64,000 nucleotides of DNA from CAYTBN01 sp964436045 (GCA_964436045.1 CAYTBN010000019.1:1-64000), one strand, 5' to 3'. Counted from the first letter of the stretch, positions 1 to 8,998 are shown. Numbers and translations: made by a program. The notes: generated from the letters alone by a model not told the origin.

Positions 1-905
1 CGCTGAGCTACCCCGGCGCCACCGAGCAGTGTGACGGGGTGGACAACGACTGCGACGGCGTCGTGCCCGCCAACGAGGCGGACGGCGACGGCGACGGTCA
101 TCGGATCTGCGAGGGGGATTGCGACGACGACGAGGACACGGTGTATCCGGGGGCGGAGGAGATCTGCGACGACCTGGACAACGACTGCGACGGCGCCGTG
201 TCCGGCGAGGAGATCGACGACGACGGCGATGGCGCCAGCGAGTGCGACGACGACTGCGACGACACCGACACCTCGCTGAATCCCTGGGACCTGGACGGCG
301 ACACCGTCTCCACCTGCGACGGCGACTGCGACGACACCGATCCGGTGATGAACACGCTGGACCTCGATGGCGATGGGCTGAGCCCCTGCGAGGGGGACTG
401 CGACGACGAGGAGATATTCCTCAATACCCTGGACCTGGACGGAGACGGGGCGTCCACCTGTGACGGCGACTGCGACGACGTGGACCCCGGGCTGAACCTG
501 GACGATCTGGACGGCGACGGGGCGTCCACCTGCGATGACGACTGTGACGACCTGGAGCCGGCGATGTTCCCCGGCGCCGACGAGGTCTGCGACGGCCTCG
601 ACAACGACTGCGATCCGGCGACCGACGAGCTGCTGGACGACGACCTGGACGGCTTCGGCGAATGTGACGACGACTGCGACGATCTGGACGACCAGGCCTA
701 CCCTGGGGCCGACGAGATCTGCGACGGCATCGACAACGACTGCAACCCCGCGACCGACGAAGAAGCCGACGTGGACGGCGACGGGATCTCGATCTGCGAC
801 GGTGACTGCGCCGATCTGGACCCCAATATCTATCCCGGCGCCACCGAGATCGACGGCGACGGGATCGACAGCGACTGCGACGGGTTGGACGACAACCCGC
901 TGTAG
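1..905 (+). CDS. MopE-like Asp/Gly/Cys repeat protein (5' truncated)
   Basis: Only the 3' part is in the window: the frame is already open at base 3, so the start codon and any signal peptide lie upstream. The ~300 visible residues are nearly all short acidic modules. DxDGDG loops are followed by CxGDCDDxD and by CDGxDNDCD blocks with YPGA between them. This is the repeat of the MopE 'putative metal-binding motif' family, frequent in secreted myxobacterial proteins. Ca2+ binding by the acidic loops is a family-based inference. The protein ends GLDDNPL with no C-terminal membrane anchor, unlike its relative at 46750-47742. Several central modules (nt 285-540) are close copies of each other, which suggests recent internal duplication. 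Confidence 0.8.
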   Translation, partial: LSYPGATEQCDGVDNDCDGVVPANEADGDGDGHRICEGDCDDDEDTVYPGAEEICDDLDNDCDGAVSGEEIDDDGDGASECDDDCDDTDTSLNPWDLDGDTVSTCDGDCDDTDPVMNTLDLDGDGLSPCEGDCDDEEIFLNTLDLDGDGASTCDGDCDDVDPGLNLDDLDGDGASTCDDDCDDLEPAMFPGADEVCDGLDNDCDPATDELLDDDLDGFGECDDDCDDLDDQAYPGADEICDGIDNDCNPATDEEADVDGDGISICDGDCADLDPNIYPGATEIDGDGIDSDCDGLDDNPL

Positions 906-979
906 TTCGTCCCCCGCGCCCCTCCTCCCCTTGCCCGCACGATGCGAACCGACGATATTGGTGCGCCGGAGGTCGGCCG

Positions 980-1369
980 ATGAAGTACTGCCTGCTGTGT
1001 GACACCGAGTACCTGGACCACGTGACCGTCTGCGCCGACGACGGCGAGCCGCTCGCGGGGCGGGACGCCTACGAGAGCATGCGCCAGGCCGACAACCAGC
1101 TGTCGGGGCCGCTGCGGGTGCTCCGGGTCCTCGAGGGCCCCTTCCACGGCGACACCGTGCGGGACGTGCTCGAGACGGAGCAGATTCCCCACACGATCCA
1201 CTCCAACGTCGACACCGCCTACGGTCCGATCTTCACGCCCGGCAGGGGTTGGGGCGCGGCCCTGGTGCTGGCCACCGACTTCGACCGCGCCGACCAGGCG
1301 GTGCGCGCGGTGATGGAGTCGCTGCTCGAGGCCCGGGGCAACGGCGCCGACACCCCCTCCAAGGACTAG
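980..1369 (+). CDS. Small zinc-ribbon plus DUF2007-type protein
   Basis: A 129-residue cytosolic protein. The N-terminus carries C4xxC7 and a C18-A-D-D-G-E-P-L segment resembling the CPxDGxxL end of many small zinc ribbons, though a fourth Cys is not obvious. From about residue 40 the sequence (LRVLRVLEGPFHGDTVRDVLE.., then an IPH.. strand) matches the DUF2007 'putative signal-transducing' fold, a small ferredoxin-like domain of unknown function. The ATG is preceded by GGAGG at 968-972, seven bases upstream, so the start is well supported. It lies between a MopE-like gene and a cation antiporter; no functional link is evident. Confidence 0.7.
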   Translation: MKYCLLCDTEYLDHVTVCADDGEPLAGRDAYESMRQADNQLSGPLRVLRVLEGPFHGDTVRDVLETEQIPHTIHSNVDTAYGPIFTPGRGWGAALVLATDFDRADQAVRAVMESLLEARGNGADTPSKD

Positions 1370-1426
1370 CACCGAGGGTCCTCCGCGCGGGCCGGGGTTG
1401 CTGCGCACGGAGGTCCAGGAGAGAGC

Positions 1427-2374
1427 GTGATCGTCGCTGTCGAGATAATCGTCGGGCTGCTGCTGATCACCGCCGGGGGCGAGGCCCTGGTGCGGGGCGC
1501 CGGCCGTGTGGCCAAGTTGCTGGGCGTTCCCACCGTGGTGGTGGCGCTGACCCTGGTGGCCTTCGGAACCTCCTGTCCCGAGTTCGCGGTCAACGTGACG
1601 GCCTCGCTGCGGGACGCCACCGACCTGGCGCTGGGCAACATCATCGGCAGCAACATCGCCAACATCCTGCTGGTCCTCGGGCTGGCGGCGGTGGTCCGGC
1701 CGCTGGCCGTCCACCTGGACCTGATCAAACGCGAGTCGCCCTTCCTGCTGGCCCTGCACCTGTTGCTGGTGGTGCTGATCCTCGACGGCAAGCTGGGCCG
1801 CTGGGACGGCCTGATCCTCGTCGGCGTGGGTACGGTCTATCTGCTCCTGCTGGTCCGCGCGGCCAGGCGGGCGCGGCTGGCCGAGGAGAACCCCGCGCCA
1901 GCCGCGCCCAAAGCAGCCATCGGCAAGCACGCCGCGATGGCCGTGCTGGGCATGGCCATGTTGCTGGGGGGGGCCCACTGGTTCGTGGCCGGGGCCCTCG
2001 AGCTGGTGACCATCCTCGACCTGTCCGAGCGGGTCGTTGGCCTGACCGTCGCTGCCATCGGCACATCGCTGCCCGAGATCGGGGCCTCGGTGGTCGCCTC
2101 GCTGCGCAAGCAAGGGGACCTGGCCATCGGCAACGCCCTGGGCAGCTGCATCTTCAACCTGGTGTTCGTGCTGGGGCTGACCACGGCCATCCAGCCGATG
2201 CCGGTCGCGCTGGGATCCGCGGACGGAGTCGGCGTCGACCTGGCCGTGGCCACGGCTGCCTCGGCGGTGCTGATCCCGATCCTGTGGACCAGCCGCAAGA
2301 TCGTCCGCGTCGAGGGGATCCTGATGCTGATCGGGTACGCCGCCTTCGTGACCTACCTGGTGATCTCGAGCTGA
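1427..2374 (+). CDS. Calcium/sodium antiporter (CaCA family, YrbG-like)
   Basis: An inner-membrane cation exchanger of 315 residues, the usual length for YrbG-type members. Both alpha-repeats are visible: GTSCPEF...ALGNIIGSN (residues ~47-76) and GTSLPEIG...AIGNALGSC (~212-240). These carry the GTSxPE and GNxxGSN signatures that form the ion-binding site. About ten hydrophobic segments alternate with short loops, and a charged cytosolic loop (~145-165) separates the halves. The start is GTG at 1427, preceded by AGGAGAG. By family the protein exports Ca2+ in exchange for Na+ or H+; ion selectivity cannot be told from sequence. The second repeat has C instead of N in GSN, a small deviation from the consensus. 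Confidence 0.88.
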   Translation: MIVAVEIIVGLLLITAGGEALVRGAGRVAKLLGVPTVVVALTLVAFGTSCPEFAVNVTASLRDATDLALGNIIGSNIANILLVLGLAAVVRPLAVHLDLIKRESPFLLALHLLLVVLILDGKLGRWDGLILVGVGTVYLLLLVRAARRARLAEENPAPAAPKAAIGKHAAMAVLGMAMLLGGAHWFVAGALELVTILDLSERVVGLTVAAIGTSLPEIGASVVASLRKQGDLAIGNALGSCIFNLVFVLGLTTAIQPMPVALGSADGVGVDLAVATAASAVLIPILWTSRKIVRVEGILMLIGYAAFVTYLVISS

Positions 2375-2378
2375 GCGT

Positions 2379-2840
2379 TCACTCCCGGTCCATGTCGGCG
2401 AAGCGGTCCAGCTTCTTGCGGTCCAGCCGCGCGATCTGCACCCAGCCGCGCGCGGTCAGGCTGCCGTCTTGCCGCCGGACCTCGCCGATGAAGTCCGTGG
2501 TCGGGCCCCGATCCTCGACCAGCCGGCCGAACAGCTGCAAGGGTTCGCCCGTGGGGGTCGGGCGCAGGTACCGCACCCGCAGCTCACGGGTGGCAAAACG
2601 TTCGCCGTCCTCCACGCACAACGCCATGCACCACGAGGTGACCTCGTCGATCAGCAGGCCGACGAAACCGCCGTGGGCCACACCCTTCCAGCCGCAGAGT
2701 TCGGGGCGCAGGGTGATCTCGCCGCGGACCTTCCCCGCTTCCGTCTTGCGGAACTGCAGGTGTAGCCCCTCGGGGTTGTCGTCGGAGCAGCCGAAGCAGT
2801 ACTCGGCGCGGAGCTTCCGAGGTGTCCCGTCGTCAGTCAT
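2379..2840 (-). CDS. PaaI-type hotdog-fold thioesterase
   Basis: A 153-residue single hotdog domain of the PaaI/acyl-CoA thioesterase superfamily, predicted to hydrolyse an acyl- or aryl-CoA thioester in the cytosol. Visible hallmarks are the N-terminal CFGCSDDNPEGL block, then CGWKGVAHGGFVGLLIDEV with the HGG turn and the acidic residue at the start of the central helix. The ATG at 2840 is chosen over upstream in-frame alternatives because GGAGG sits six bases before it. It is convergent with the antiporter gene (4 bases between stops) and divergent from the hydrolase gene at 2921. Substrate unknown. Confidence 0.82.
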   Translation of the reverse strand: MTDDGTPRKLRAEYCFGCSDDNPEGLHLQFRKTEAGKVRGEITLRPELCGWKGVAHGGFVGLLIDEVTSWCMALCVEDGERFATRELRVRYLRPTPTGEPLQLFGRLVEDRGPTTDFIGEVRRQDGSLTARGWVQIARLDRKKLDRFADMDRE

Positions 2841-2920
2841 GCCCGCCTCCCGTAGAATGGTCGACCCGAACGGCACAAGATAACGTTCCGCAAGCGGAGC
2901 GCAAGCCACGGAGGACGCCG

Positions 2921-3799
2921 ATGGCGCCGAGACCCTCCCCCGCCCTGCCCGCCCTGCTGGCCGCGCTCGCCCTGCTGGTCGGGGCGGGGGTTGCCGCCGC
3001 GGCCGAGCCCGAACACGTGGGCGGCCGCGGTCGGGCGGTGCTGCTGGTGACCGGCCCCGAGGCGGACCCGGGGCTCTACCGCTGGGAGGACGGGGGCGGC
3101 CTGGCGCCGTACCTGGTGCGCCGCGGATTTGCGGTCTGGCTGGCCGACGGGTTGGACCTGGTCCGGGCGGTGGAGGTGGTCCGGGAGCAGAGCGGAACGG
3201 AGCGGGTGTCGCTGGTGGGTCACGGGTTGGGGGGCACGGCCTGCTATCGATACCTGACCGAGTCCGGCGACCAGGCCGTGGCCGCCCTGGTGACCCTGGG
3301 TGCCCCCGCGGGCTGGACCCGCCCCTCCCCCCTCCTGGCCGAGGTGCTCGCGGGATTGGCCGACCCGGACGTGGCCCGTTATTCGGCCCTCGCCGGGCGG
3401 CCTTCGACCACCACGGGCGGGGACCTGTTCGCGTCCGCGTTCACTGCGCTACCCGCCCATCGGATCCCCGATCTCGCCGAGCGGGCACGGGAGGCCGGCG
3501 CGGTCTCCCGGCGCGGGGCGCTGGACGACCTGGAATCCTGGGTCCGCCGGGCCGAGGCGCTGCCCGCGGGGGACGCCCCGGCGCTCCTGATGTGTGGAGG
3601 GCTGGACCGGATCGCTCCCTGCGAGGAGGCCTGGCGTATCCGGGACGCCCGCGGCCCGTCCGCCCGCGTCCACAAGCTGGGCTTCATGAACCTGGATCCC
3701 CACGAGTTCGGCCACCTGGACCTGGCGCTGACCGCCGAGGCCCGCCGACGGGTGTTTCCCCGGGTGGCTCGCTTCCTGCGCACCGAGGCCAGGCGATGA
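2921..3799 (+). CDS. Exported alpha/beta hydrolase-like protein lacking the Ser nucleophile
   Basis: 292 residues with a cleavable-looking signal peptide (hydrophobic run ~9-26, then AAAAEPE). The body is an alpha/beta hydrolase related to PHA-synthase/lipase-type enzymes. The nucleophile elbow reads VGHGLGG, so residue 102, where Ser or Cys is expected, is Gly. The other two triad positions look kept: Asp in GGLDRIAP and His in DPHEFGHLDL. The next gene has a normal GHSMGG elbow with the same flanking pattern, so this looks like a non-catalytic paralogue. The stop overlaps the next start (ATGA at 3796-3799), so the two are translationally coupled. The start is fixed by GGAGG five to nine bases upstream of 2921. 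Confidence 0.8.
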   Translation: MAPRPSPALPALLAALALLVGAGVAAAAEPEHVGGRGRAVLLVTGPEADPGLYRWEDGGGLAPYLVRRGFAVWLADGLDLVRAVEVVREQSGTERVSLVGHGLGGTACYRYLTESGDQAVAALVTLGAPAGWTRPSPLLAEVLAGLADPDVARYSALAGRPSTTTGGDLFASAFTALPAHRIPDLAERAREAGAVSRRGALDDLESWVRRAEALPAGDAPALLMCGGLDRIAPCEEAWRIRDARGPSARVHKLGFMNLDPHEFGHLDLALTAEARRRVFPRVARFLRTEARR

Positions 3800-4860
3800 G
3801 GGGACTGCCGATCCTGTGGATCCTGTGTGCCTCGCTGAGCGCCTGCGCACCCCTGCGCCAGGTTCGTAGCGTCACCCTGCTGGAACCGGCGGACACCCTC
3901 GCCATCACCGCTGCGGACGGGGGAGAGCTGGTGCTGCACCACTATCCACCGCTCGGCGAGCCGATCTCCGGGGTACCGGTGCTGGTCTGCCACGGTATCG
4001 CGTCGAACCATCACACCTGGGCCCTGGGCCCGGATCGCGACTTCGGCGCCCACCTGGCGGCCGCGGGCTTCGACACCTACCTGGTCGATCTGCGCGGCCA
4101 CGGGGCGTCGCCACCCGCTGCCGCCTCCACCTCGGTCGACACCTACGCCATCTACGACCTGCCCGCCGCCGTGGACGCCGTCCGGGACGTCACCGGCGCC
4201 GAGCAGGTGGCCTGGATCGGGCACAGCATGGGTGGGCTGGTGCTCGTCGCCCACCTGGCCCGGGGGAACGATCCCCACCTGGCCGCCGCGGTCACCGTCG
4301 GCTCCCCGGTGGATTGGCGGGGTGACGACCAGCTGACACGGTTGATACGAGCGCTGCTGCGGGTCCTCTCCGGACCCCTGCCGGCCCGCAACCTGTCGGC
4401 GTTCTATGCCCAGTGGGAGGGCCACATCCCCCACCACCTGGACCGGGTGGTCTACGAGCCCGCCAACATGGAGCGGTGGGCGCTGGCGGACATGATGCGA
4501 GTCGGCGTATCCCCGATCCAGGACGGAGTCCGCCGCCAGTTCGCCGCCACCATCGAGGCAGGCTCGTTCGTCTCGGCGGACGGCACCCTGGACTACATGG
4601 ACGCCGCCCCGTCGATCACCCTCCCCTTCCTCGTGGTCGCCGGCCGCGCCGATCACCTGTCCCCACCCGAACGCACCCTTCCGTTCTTCGAGGCACTCGG
4701 GTCGCAGGACAAGTCCTGGCGTGTGTTCGGTCGCGACCAGGGGGATGCCGCCGACTACGGCCACGTCGACCTCTGCAACGGCGACCACGCCGCCGAAGAC
4801 GTCTACCCATACATCACCACCTGGCTGCTGGAACGGCTGGCGGGATCTCCCGACGGCTAG
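3796..4860 (+). CDS. Alpha/beta hydrolase lipoprotein
   Basis: 354 residues. The N-terminus is a type II signal with lipobox LSAC (lipidated Cys16), so the protein should be membrane-anchored. The hydrolase core shows VCHGIASNHHTW (oxyanion region), the nucleophile elbow IGHSMGG with Ser144, Asp in AGRADHLSP and His in DYGHVDL: a complete Ser-Asp-His triad. Overall layout resembles PHA-synthase-like and lysophospholipase-like hydrolases; the substrate is unknown. The start overlaps the stop of the upstream nucleophile-less paralogue by four bases (ATGA), arguing for a common transcript and possibly a heteromeric partner role. A lipoprotein needs Lgt, whose gene lies immediately downstream on the opposite strand, but adjacency may be coincidental. 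Confidence 0.82.
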   Translation: MRGLPILWILCASLSACAPLRQVRSVTLLEPADTLAITAADGGELVLHHYPPLGEPISGVPVLVCHGIASNHHTWALGPDRDFGAHLAAAGFDTYLVDLRGHGASPPAAASTSVDTYAIYDLPAAVDAVRDVTGAEQVAWIGHSMGGLVLVAHLARGNDPHLAAAVTVGSPVDWRGDDQLTRLIRALLRVLSGPLPARNLSAFYAQWEGHIPHHLDRVVYEPANMERWALADMMRVGVSPIQDGVRRQFAATIEAGSFVSADGTLDYMDAAPSITLPFLVVAGRADHLSPPERTLPFFEALGSQDKSWRVFGRDQGDAADYGHVDLCNGDHAAEDVYPYITTWLLERLAGSPDG

Positions 4861-4900
4861 CGCCGGGCTCCGGGCGGCCGGAGTTGGGCGCCAGCCGGAC

Positions 4901-5863
4901 CTAGTGCCGGCGCTTCTTCCGCTTCTTCGCCCCACCCTTGGCGGAGCGGGCGGGGGCGGGGGTTGGGGGGTGGATGCGGGCGCCGGCTTCGCGGGAGCGG
5001 GCGCGCCAGCCGGCGGGCAGGGGCTGCAGGGCCCCCGACTTCAGCCGCATCCGGGCCCAGATCAGGATCCCGAGCCCCAGCAGCGCGACCGGCACGCTCA
5101 CCAGCTGGGAGGTGGACAGCGCCTCGTCGAAGTACAACCCGCGGTCGTCGCCGCGGAACAGCTCGACCGTGGAGCGGGCCAGGGCGTAGAGCAGATACAT
5201 CCAGACGAAGACCTGGCCGTGGTAGCGCTTCTTGGGCGCCACGAGCAGCACGAGGACCAGGAAGATCGCCAGGCAGGCCAGCCCGGACAGGGGCTGGGTC
5301 GGCACCAGCGGATGGTCGTGGATGCTGCCCAGCCCGCCGGCGTCGGCCGGGAAGCTGAGCGCGAACCAGGAGGGCCACTGGAAGGGCAACACACCCGCCA
5401 GCCACCCCGGCAACGGGGCCTCGATGGGCCGGCCGTGGCAACAACCGGCCAGCAGGCAGCCGGTCCGGCCGAACATCAGCCCGAACACGATCCCCGGCGC
5501 CCAGACGTCCGCGAGCTGCAGGCCGCGCCAGCCCTGGATGCGGCTGTAGGTCCAGGTGGTAGCCATCCCGACCAGGAGGCCGCCGTAGAACGCGTAGCCG
5601 CCCTTGGTGAAACGGAAGAACATCGCCGGGTCGGAGAAGAACGCCGAACGCTCGACCATCACCAGGTGCAGCAGCCTCGATCCCAGCAGCGACGTGACGA
5701 TGGAGATGAAGCAAAGCTGCACGATCTGGTTGGCGGGGAATCCCTGCCGTTTACCCTCGCGGACGGACAGAGCGATGCCGCTGAGGAATGCCACGGCCAG
5801 GAAAAAGCCGTACGCGTGGTAGGGCACATCGAGGAACGGGACTCGGAACAGGACCGGATTCAC
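4901..5863 (-). CDS. lgt: Prolipoprotein diacylglyceryl transferase
   Basis: Integral inner-membrane enzyme that moves diacylglycerol from phosphatidylglycerol onto the lipobox Cys of prolipoproteins. 320 residues with about seven hydrophobic segments. Recognisable blocks are the N-terminal YHAYGFFLAVAFLSG, GGYAFYGGLLVG, the signature FGRTGCLLAGCCHGRP, and ARSTVELFRGDDRG near the C-terminus. The E. coli HGGL histidine is replaced by Tyr (YGGL), a variation I believe occurs in other deltaproteobacterial Lgt-like proteins but could not verify here. The C-terminus is a short Lys/Arg-rich tail. GTG start at 5863 with no clear Shine-Dalgarno. Many lipoprotein genes in the window would depend on such an enzyme. 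Confidence 0.85.
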   Translation of the reverse strand: MNPVLFRVPFLDVPYHAYGFFLAVAFLSGIALSVREGKRQGFPANQIVQLCFISIVTSLLGSRLLHLVMVERSAFFSDPAMFFRFTKGGYAFYGGLLVGMATTWTYSRIQGWRGLQLADVWAPGIVFGLMFGRTGCLLAGCCHGRPIEAPLPGWLAGVLPFQWPSWFALSFPADAGGLGSIHDHPLVPTQPLSGLACLAIFLVLVLLVAPKKRYHGQVFVWMYLLYALARSTVELFRGDDRGLYFDEALSTSQLVSVPVALLGLGILIWARMRLKSGALQPLPAGWRARSREAGARIHPPTPAPARSAKGGAKKRKKRRH

Positions 5864-5905
5864 GGCGGGAGGATAACAACGAACGCGCTCCAGCGGGGAA
5901 ACCGA

Positions 5906-6589
5906 TCACAGCATTCCCGCGTCGCGGAGGCTGACACATCCCTGTCGGGCGACGATGACGTGATCCAGCAGCTCCACCCCGAGGACCTCGGCGGTGGCGG
6001 CCAACCGGCGGGTGACCGCCCGATCCTCGGCCGACGGCGCCGGATCTCCAGACGGGTGGTTGTGCACCAGGATCACCGCCGCCGCCGCCTCGGCCACCGC
6101 CGGCCGGAAGACCTCCCGGGGGTGGACGATGGTCGAATCCAGACACCCCACCGACACGCAGACCTCCTTGATCATCCGGTGCTTGGTATCCAGCAGCACG
6201 GCCAGCATGTGCTCCCGGTCCCGGTGCGCCAGCCGCGGTCGGTAGGCGTCGAACACCTGCCGGCTGGATCGAATCGGCTCTCCAGGGGGGAGCGGCCGGG
6301 ACACGCTCCGACGCCCGAGTTCCAGCGACGCCTGGAGCCGGGAGGCCTTGGCCGGACCGATCCCCGGCAGCCGCTGCAGCTCCACCAGCGACGCCCGCGA
6401 CAGCCCGCGCAGGCCGCCGAAGCGAGCCAGCAGATCCAGCGCCAGCCCAGCGACGCCCCGAGGCGGAGTCCCCGTGTCCAGGATCAGCGCCAGCAGGTCC
6501 ACATCCGTCAGATCGGGCGGACTCCCCGCCGCCAGCCGCTCCCGCACCCGCGGCCTTCGACGGACAGAACCGGTCGACGATGAACTCAC
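5906..6589 (-). CDS. radC: RadC-family JAB/MPN protein
   Basis: 227 residues with the two-part RadC architecture: an N-terminal helix-hairpin-helix segment (LQRLPGIGPAKASRLQA, ~72-88) and a C-terminal JAB1/MPN-type domain. The metal site is intact: the HNHPSGDPAPSAEDRAVT motif supplies His-x-His-x10-Asp. RadC was named for DNA repair but its biochemical role remains uncertain; the MPN fold suggests a metalloprotease-like or nucleic-acid function. GTG start at 6589 with a weak ribosome-binding site. It lies downstream of lgt with a 42-base gap on the same strand order (radC then lgt), possibly one transcript. Confidence 0.85.
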   Translation of the reverse strand: MSSSSTGSVRRRPRVRERLAAGSPPDLTDVDLLALILDTGTPPRGVAGLALDLLARFGGLRGLSRASLVELQRLPGIGPAKASRLQASLELGRRSVSRPLPPGEPIRSSRQVFDAYRPRLAHRDREHMLAVLLDTKHRMIKEVCVSVGCLDSTIVHPREVFRPAVAEAAAAVILVHNHPSGDPAPSAEDRAVTRRLAATAEVLGVELLDHVIVARQGCVSLRDAGML

Positions 6590-6723
6590 ACCTGGACGGG
6601 TAGCACGCCCCGTGCCAGGTCGCGCCCCTGCCCCGGGGGTGTGTTTATTGGGGTGTGCTGGGTCCGGATTCCGGACTCCGGGGCCGGAATCCGGACACTC
6701 CGGGGTTGCCGCCGGGTGTGTGG

Positions 6724-6942
6724 ATGCTTCTCGTGTTCAACGGCCGCAACCACGGCGGACATGCGTCCAACTTCTGCGAGACCGGCCTCTTCATCACCAC
6801 CCGGGTCCAGGCCAAGGTGGGCCAGCCCGTCCACGTCCAGTTCGGCTTCGGGCTGGCCATCGCCAGCTTTCCCCACGCCTCGGATGGGACGCTCTACGGG
6901 GCCTTCGTGCGGCAACTCACGGGGGGGACACCCCGGGAGTGA
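6724..6942 (+). CDS. Small PilZ-like protein (possibly N-terminally truncated)
   Basis: A 72-residue frame with coding-like third-position GC bias. The segment FNGRNHGGHASNFCETGLFITTRVQAKVGQPVHVQF.. resembles the core of PilZ domains (NxSxxGLFI...G..v.v.f), which bind cyclic di-GMP, but the usual upstream RxxxR arginine motif is not clear. The frame is open further upstream to 6655, and no good Shine-Dalgarno marks any start; ATG 6724 is the most natural. The last 26 bases overlap convergently with the end of the gene at 6917. It may be a genuine small gene or the remnant of a larger PilZ protein. Confidence 0.4.
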   Translation: MLLVFNGRNHGGHASNFCETGLFITTRVQAKVGQPVHVQFGFGLAIASFPHASDGTLYGAFVRQLTGGTPRE

Positions 6943-8998
6943 AGGGCGGGGCGTCCATCCAGCCCTGGCGCAACAGCAGGGCGTCGGGGACCTCGATCCA
7001 GTAGCGGAGCAGCCCGTCGGGCAGCTGGAACTCCACCACCGCGGCATGGAACTGCTCGGGGGTCAGGAACGACGGAAACTGATCGAGCGGGCCGGCGGGA
7101 TCCAGCACCCGGACCCGCCGTCCGGAGTCGCCCACCACCTCGAACGCGTAAGGAAAGCTACCGTAGGCCCGGTGGAGCGCGCCCAGCGCCAGCACGACGC
7201 CCCTCCCCTCGCCGTCCGCGCGGGTCATGTCGAAGCGCTCCGGGCGCAGGTCCGGACCGCAGCGAAAACACAGCAGCGCAGCCCCGGCCACCGGTTCGAG
7301 GTCGATCGCAGTCTCGGGCGCACCGCCGGCCGCCAGCCGGAGGGCGCCAGGGACGTGCCCCGGGGCATCCACGGTGACCAGCCGCTCGCCGCGCCCCCGG
7401 TCGCCGAGCTCGAATCCACCGTCACCGTCCACCGGCCCCTCGTCCAGCTGCTGCCACCAGCTCCCCCGTGGCCGCCACAGCCGGGCGGTCGCCCCGGCGA
7501 CGGCCGGAGCGATGCTGCCCGTCACCGTCCGCGTTCCCGCCGGGGTTCCGCCGATGCGCACGCTCTCCTCGGTGACCACCCTGGCCAGCAGCCAGAGATC
7601 GAGCTCGTCCACCTCGCCGGGCTCCAGCAGGCCGGGGGTCGCCAGCAGGGTGCCGTCGCCGTACCACGGCGCGGGGCGATCGGTGGCGACCACCCGCCGG
7701 ATCGGTCCGGATCCCGGCGGCAGCTGCCCCGCGAGGGCCTCCAGCACCTGGGTCGCCCGTCGTTCCACTTCCGGCGGCGCTCCCGGGGCCAGCCAGGCCT
7801 CTCCGTCCCCCGGGCCGGTCACGATCCGGTAGTCCCCCCACAACACCAGGGGCGCCGCGGGCCGGTCGACGATTCGCCGTCCTACCTCGTCTCCGCCCAC
7901 ATGGACGCCCCCCCCCGCCGCCTCCAACGACACCGAGTACGGGGCGCGGGCGCGGTAGGCCTCGTCGGCCTCACCCCGCACCCGGGGCACCCAGTTGGCC
8001 TCGGGCATCACGTGGCCGCGGGTGGATCCCAGGTACCAGGCGTCGATGCGGCCCTCGAGGGGCAGGCGGTACGCGAGGGTCACCCGATCTGCACCCGCGG
8101 GGGCGTCGACGCGCACCAGCAGCCGCCCGTCGCGCGCGTCGTGGACCAGCCAGTCGAGGGCTCGGTCCCCGGCGAAGCATCCCGTCAACTCCGCCCGGGG
8201 GTTGAGCTGCAGCCACAGGGTTGCCCCACCCCGACGCCTCCGCTCCAGTTCGAGCGCAGCATCGACTCGCAGTGCGGCTGGCTCGGGCGAGACCGACACG
8301 GCGAGATCCCATCGACCCACTCGCGCCCGCGAGGTGTCGCGCCAGCGTTCGAACTCCCCTCGCACCTCGTCGGGCCGATAGGGGTGGCCCCCGGGAGCCC
8401 GCCAGCTGTCGCCAGCGCGCTCCAGCCCCGAAAGCCGTTCGCCGCGATCGTCGACGCACAACATCGGGGCGGCCACGTCGTTGCGGATGGCCCGGTCGAG
8501 GCGTGTCAGCCCCGCCGGCCCCGTGCCCAGCAGCAGCAGGGTCCAGCGCTGCGGTTCGCCGGTCCGGGGCAGCAGCACCGCGGCGGCCGCATCCACGCCC
8601 CGCAGCTCGACACCCGCCAGTTGCAGCCCTCCGGCGTCGATAGCCGCGTCCAGGGAGGCGGTGGCGGCCACCAGCCACGGATGATCGAGGGAATCCGCCA
8701 GCACCACCAGGTGGGCGCCCCCCCAGCGGACCCGGTCCAGGTCGCCGAGGGCCAGCCGCTCCGGCCGGTTGCCCCGGAGGGGTCCCAGCTCGTCGGCCAC
8801 CTTGTCCGCCAGCGCCGTGAGGGACTCGTCCGCGTGGATCACCAGCACCGGACCCGGCGCGCGCAGGGCAGCCGCGATGGTGGGCGCAGACTCGGCGGCC
8901 GCCGGGGTGGTCGCCAGGATCGACGGGAACAGGAGCAGCAGGGCGGCGGCAGACGCGGCCCGGTGCGCGGCGCAGTGCGCGGCGCGGGGATCAGCCAA
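6917..8998 (-). CDS. Exported degenerate M1-peptidase-like protein
   Basis: About 693 residues. The N-terminus (after a TTG at 8998) is signal-peptide-like: AAxALLLLFPSILATTPAAAES. Residues ~240-440 resemble the beta-rich N-terminal domain of M1 aminopeptidases (WLQLNPRAELTG..., VTLAYRLPLEGRIDAWYLG..., PEANWVPR...). The following helical part aligns in layout with the gluzincin core, but where HExxH is expected there is DLWLLARVVTEES, so the zinc site is absent. A later stretch (~500-560: GSIAPAVAGATARLW...DGDGGFELGD) looks like a carboxypeptidase-regulatory beta-sandwich. The TTG overlaps the TGA of the upstream MarR gene, implying translational coupling. Assignment to M1 is by eye and moderate; function unknown. 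Confidence 0.6.
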   Translation of the reverse strand: MADPRAAHCAAHRAASAAALLLLFPSILATTPAAAESAPTIAAALRAPGPVLVIHADESLTALADKVADELGPLRGNRPERLALGDLDRVRWGGAHLVVLADSLDHPWLVAATASLDAAIDAGGLQLAGVELRGVDAAAAVLLPRTGEPQRWTLLLLGTGPAGLTRLDRAIRNDVAAPMLCVDDRGERLSGLERAGDSWRAPGGHPYRPDEVRGEFERWRDTSRARVGRWDLAVSVSPEPAALRVDAALELERRRRGGATLWLQLNPRAELTGCFAGDRALDWLVHDARDGRLLVRVDAPAGADRVTLAYRLPLEGRIDAWYLGSTRGHVMPEANWVPRVRGEADEAYRARAPYSVSLEAAGGGVHVGGDEVGRRIVDRPAAPLVLWGDYRIVTGPGDGEAWLAPGAPPEVERRATQVLEALAGQLPPGSGPIRRVVATDRPAPWYGDGTLLATPGLLEPGEVDELDLWLLARVVTEESVRIGGTPAGTRTVTGSIAPAVAGATARLWRPRGSWWQQLDEGPVDGDGGFELGDRGRGERLVTVDAPGHVPGALRLAAGGAPETAIDLEPVAGAALLCFRCGPDLRPERFDMTRADGEGRGVVLALGALHRAYGSFPYAFEVVGDSGRRVRVLDPAGPLDQFPSFLTPEQFHAAVVEFQLPDGLLRYWIEVPDALLLRQGWMDAPPFTPGVSPP

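Noticed and set aside
4721..6583. A 620-codon plus-strand frame
   Set aside because: Antisense to lgt and radC, both with clear motifs; composition is that of a shadow frame.
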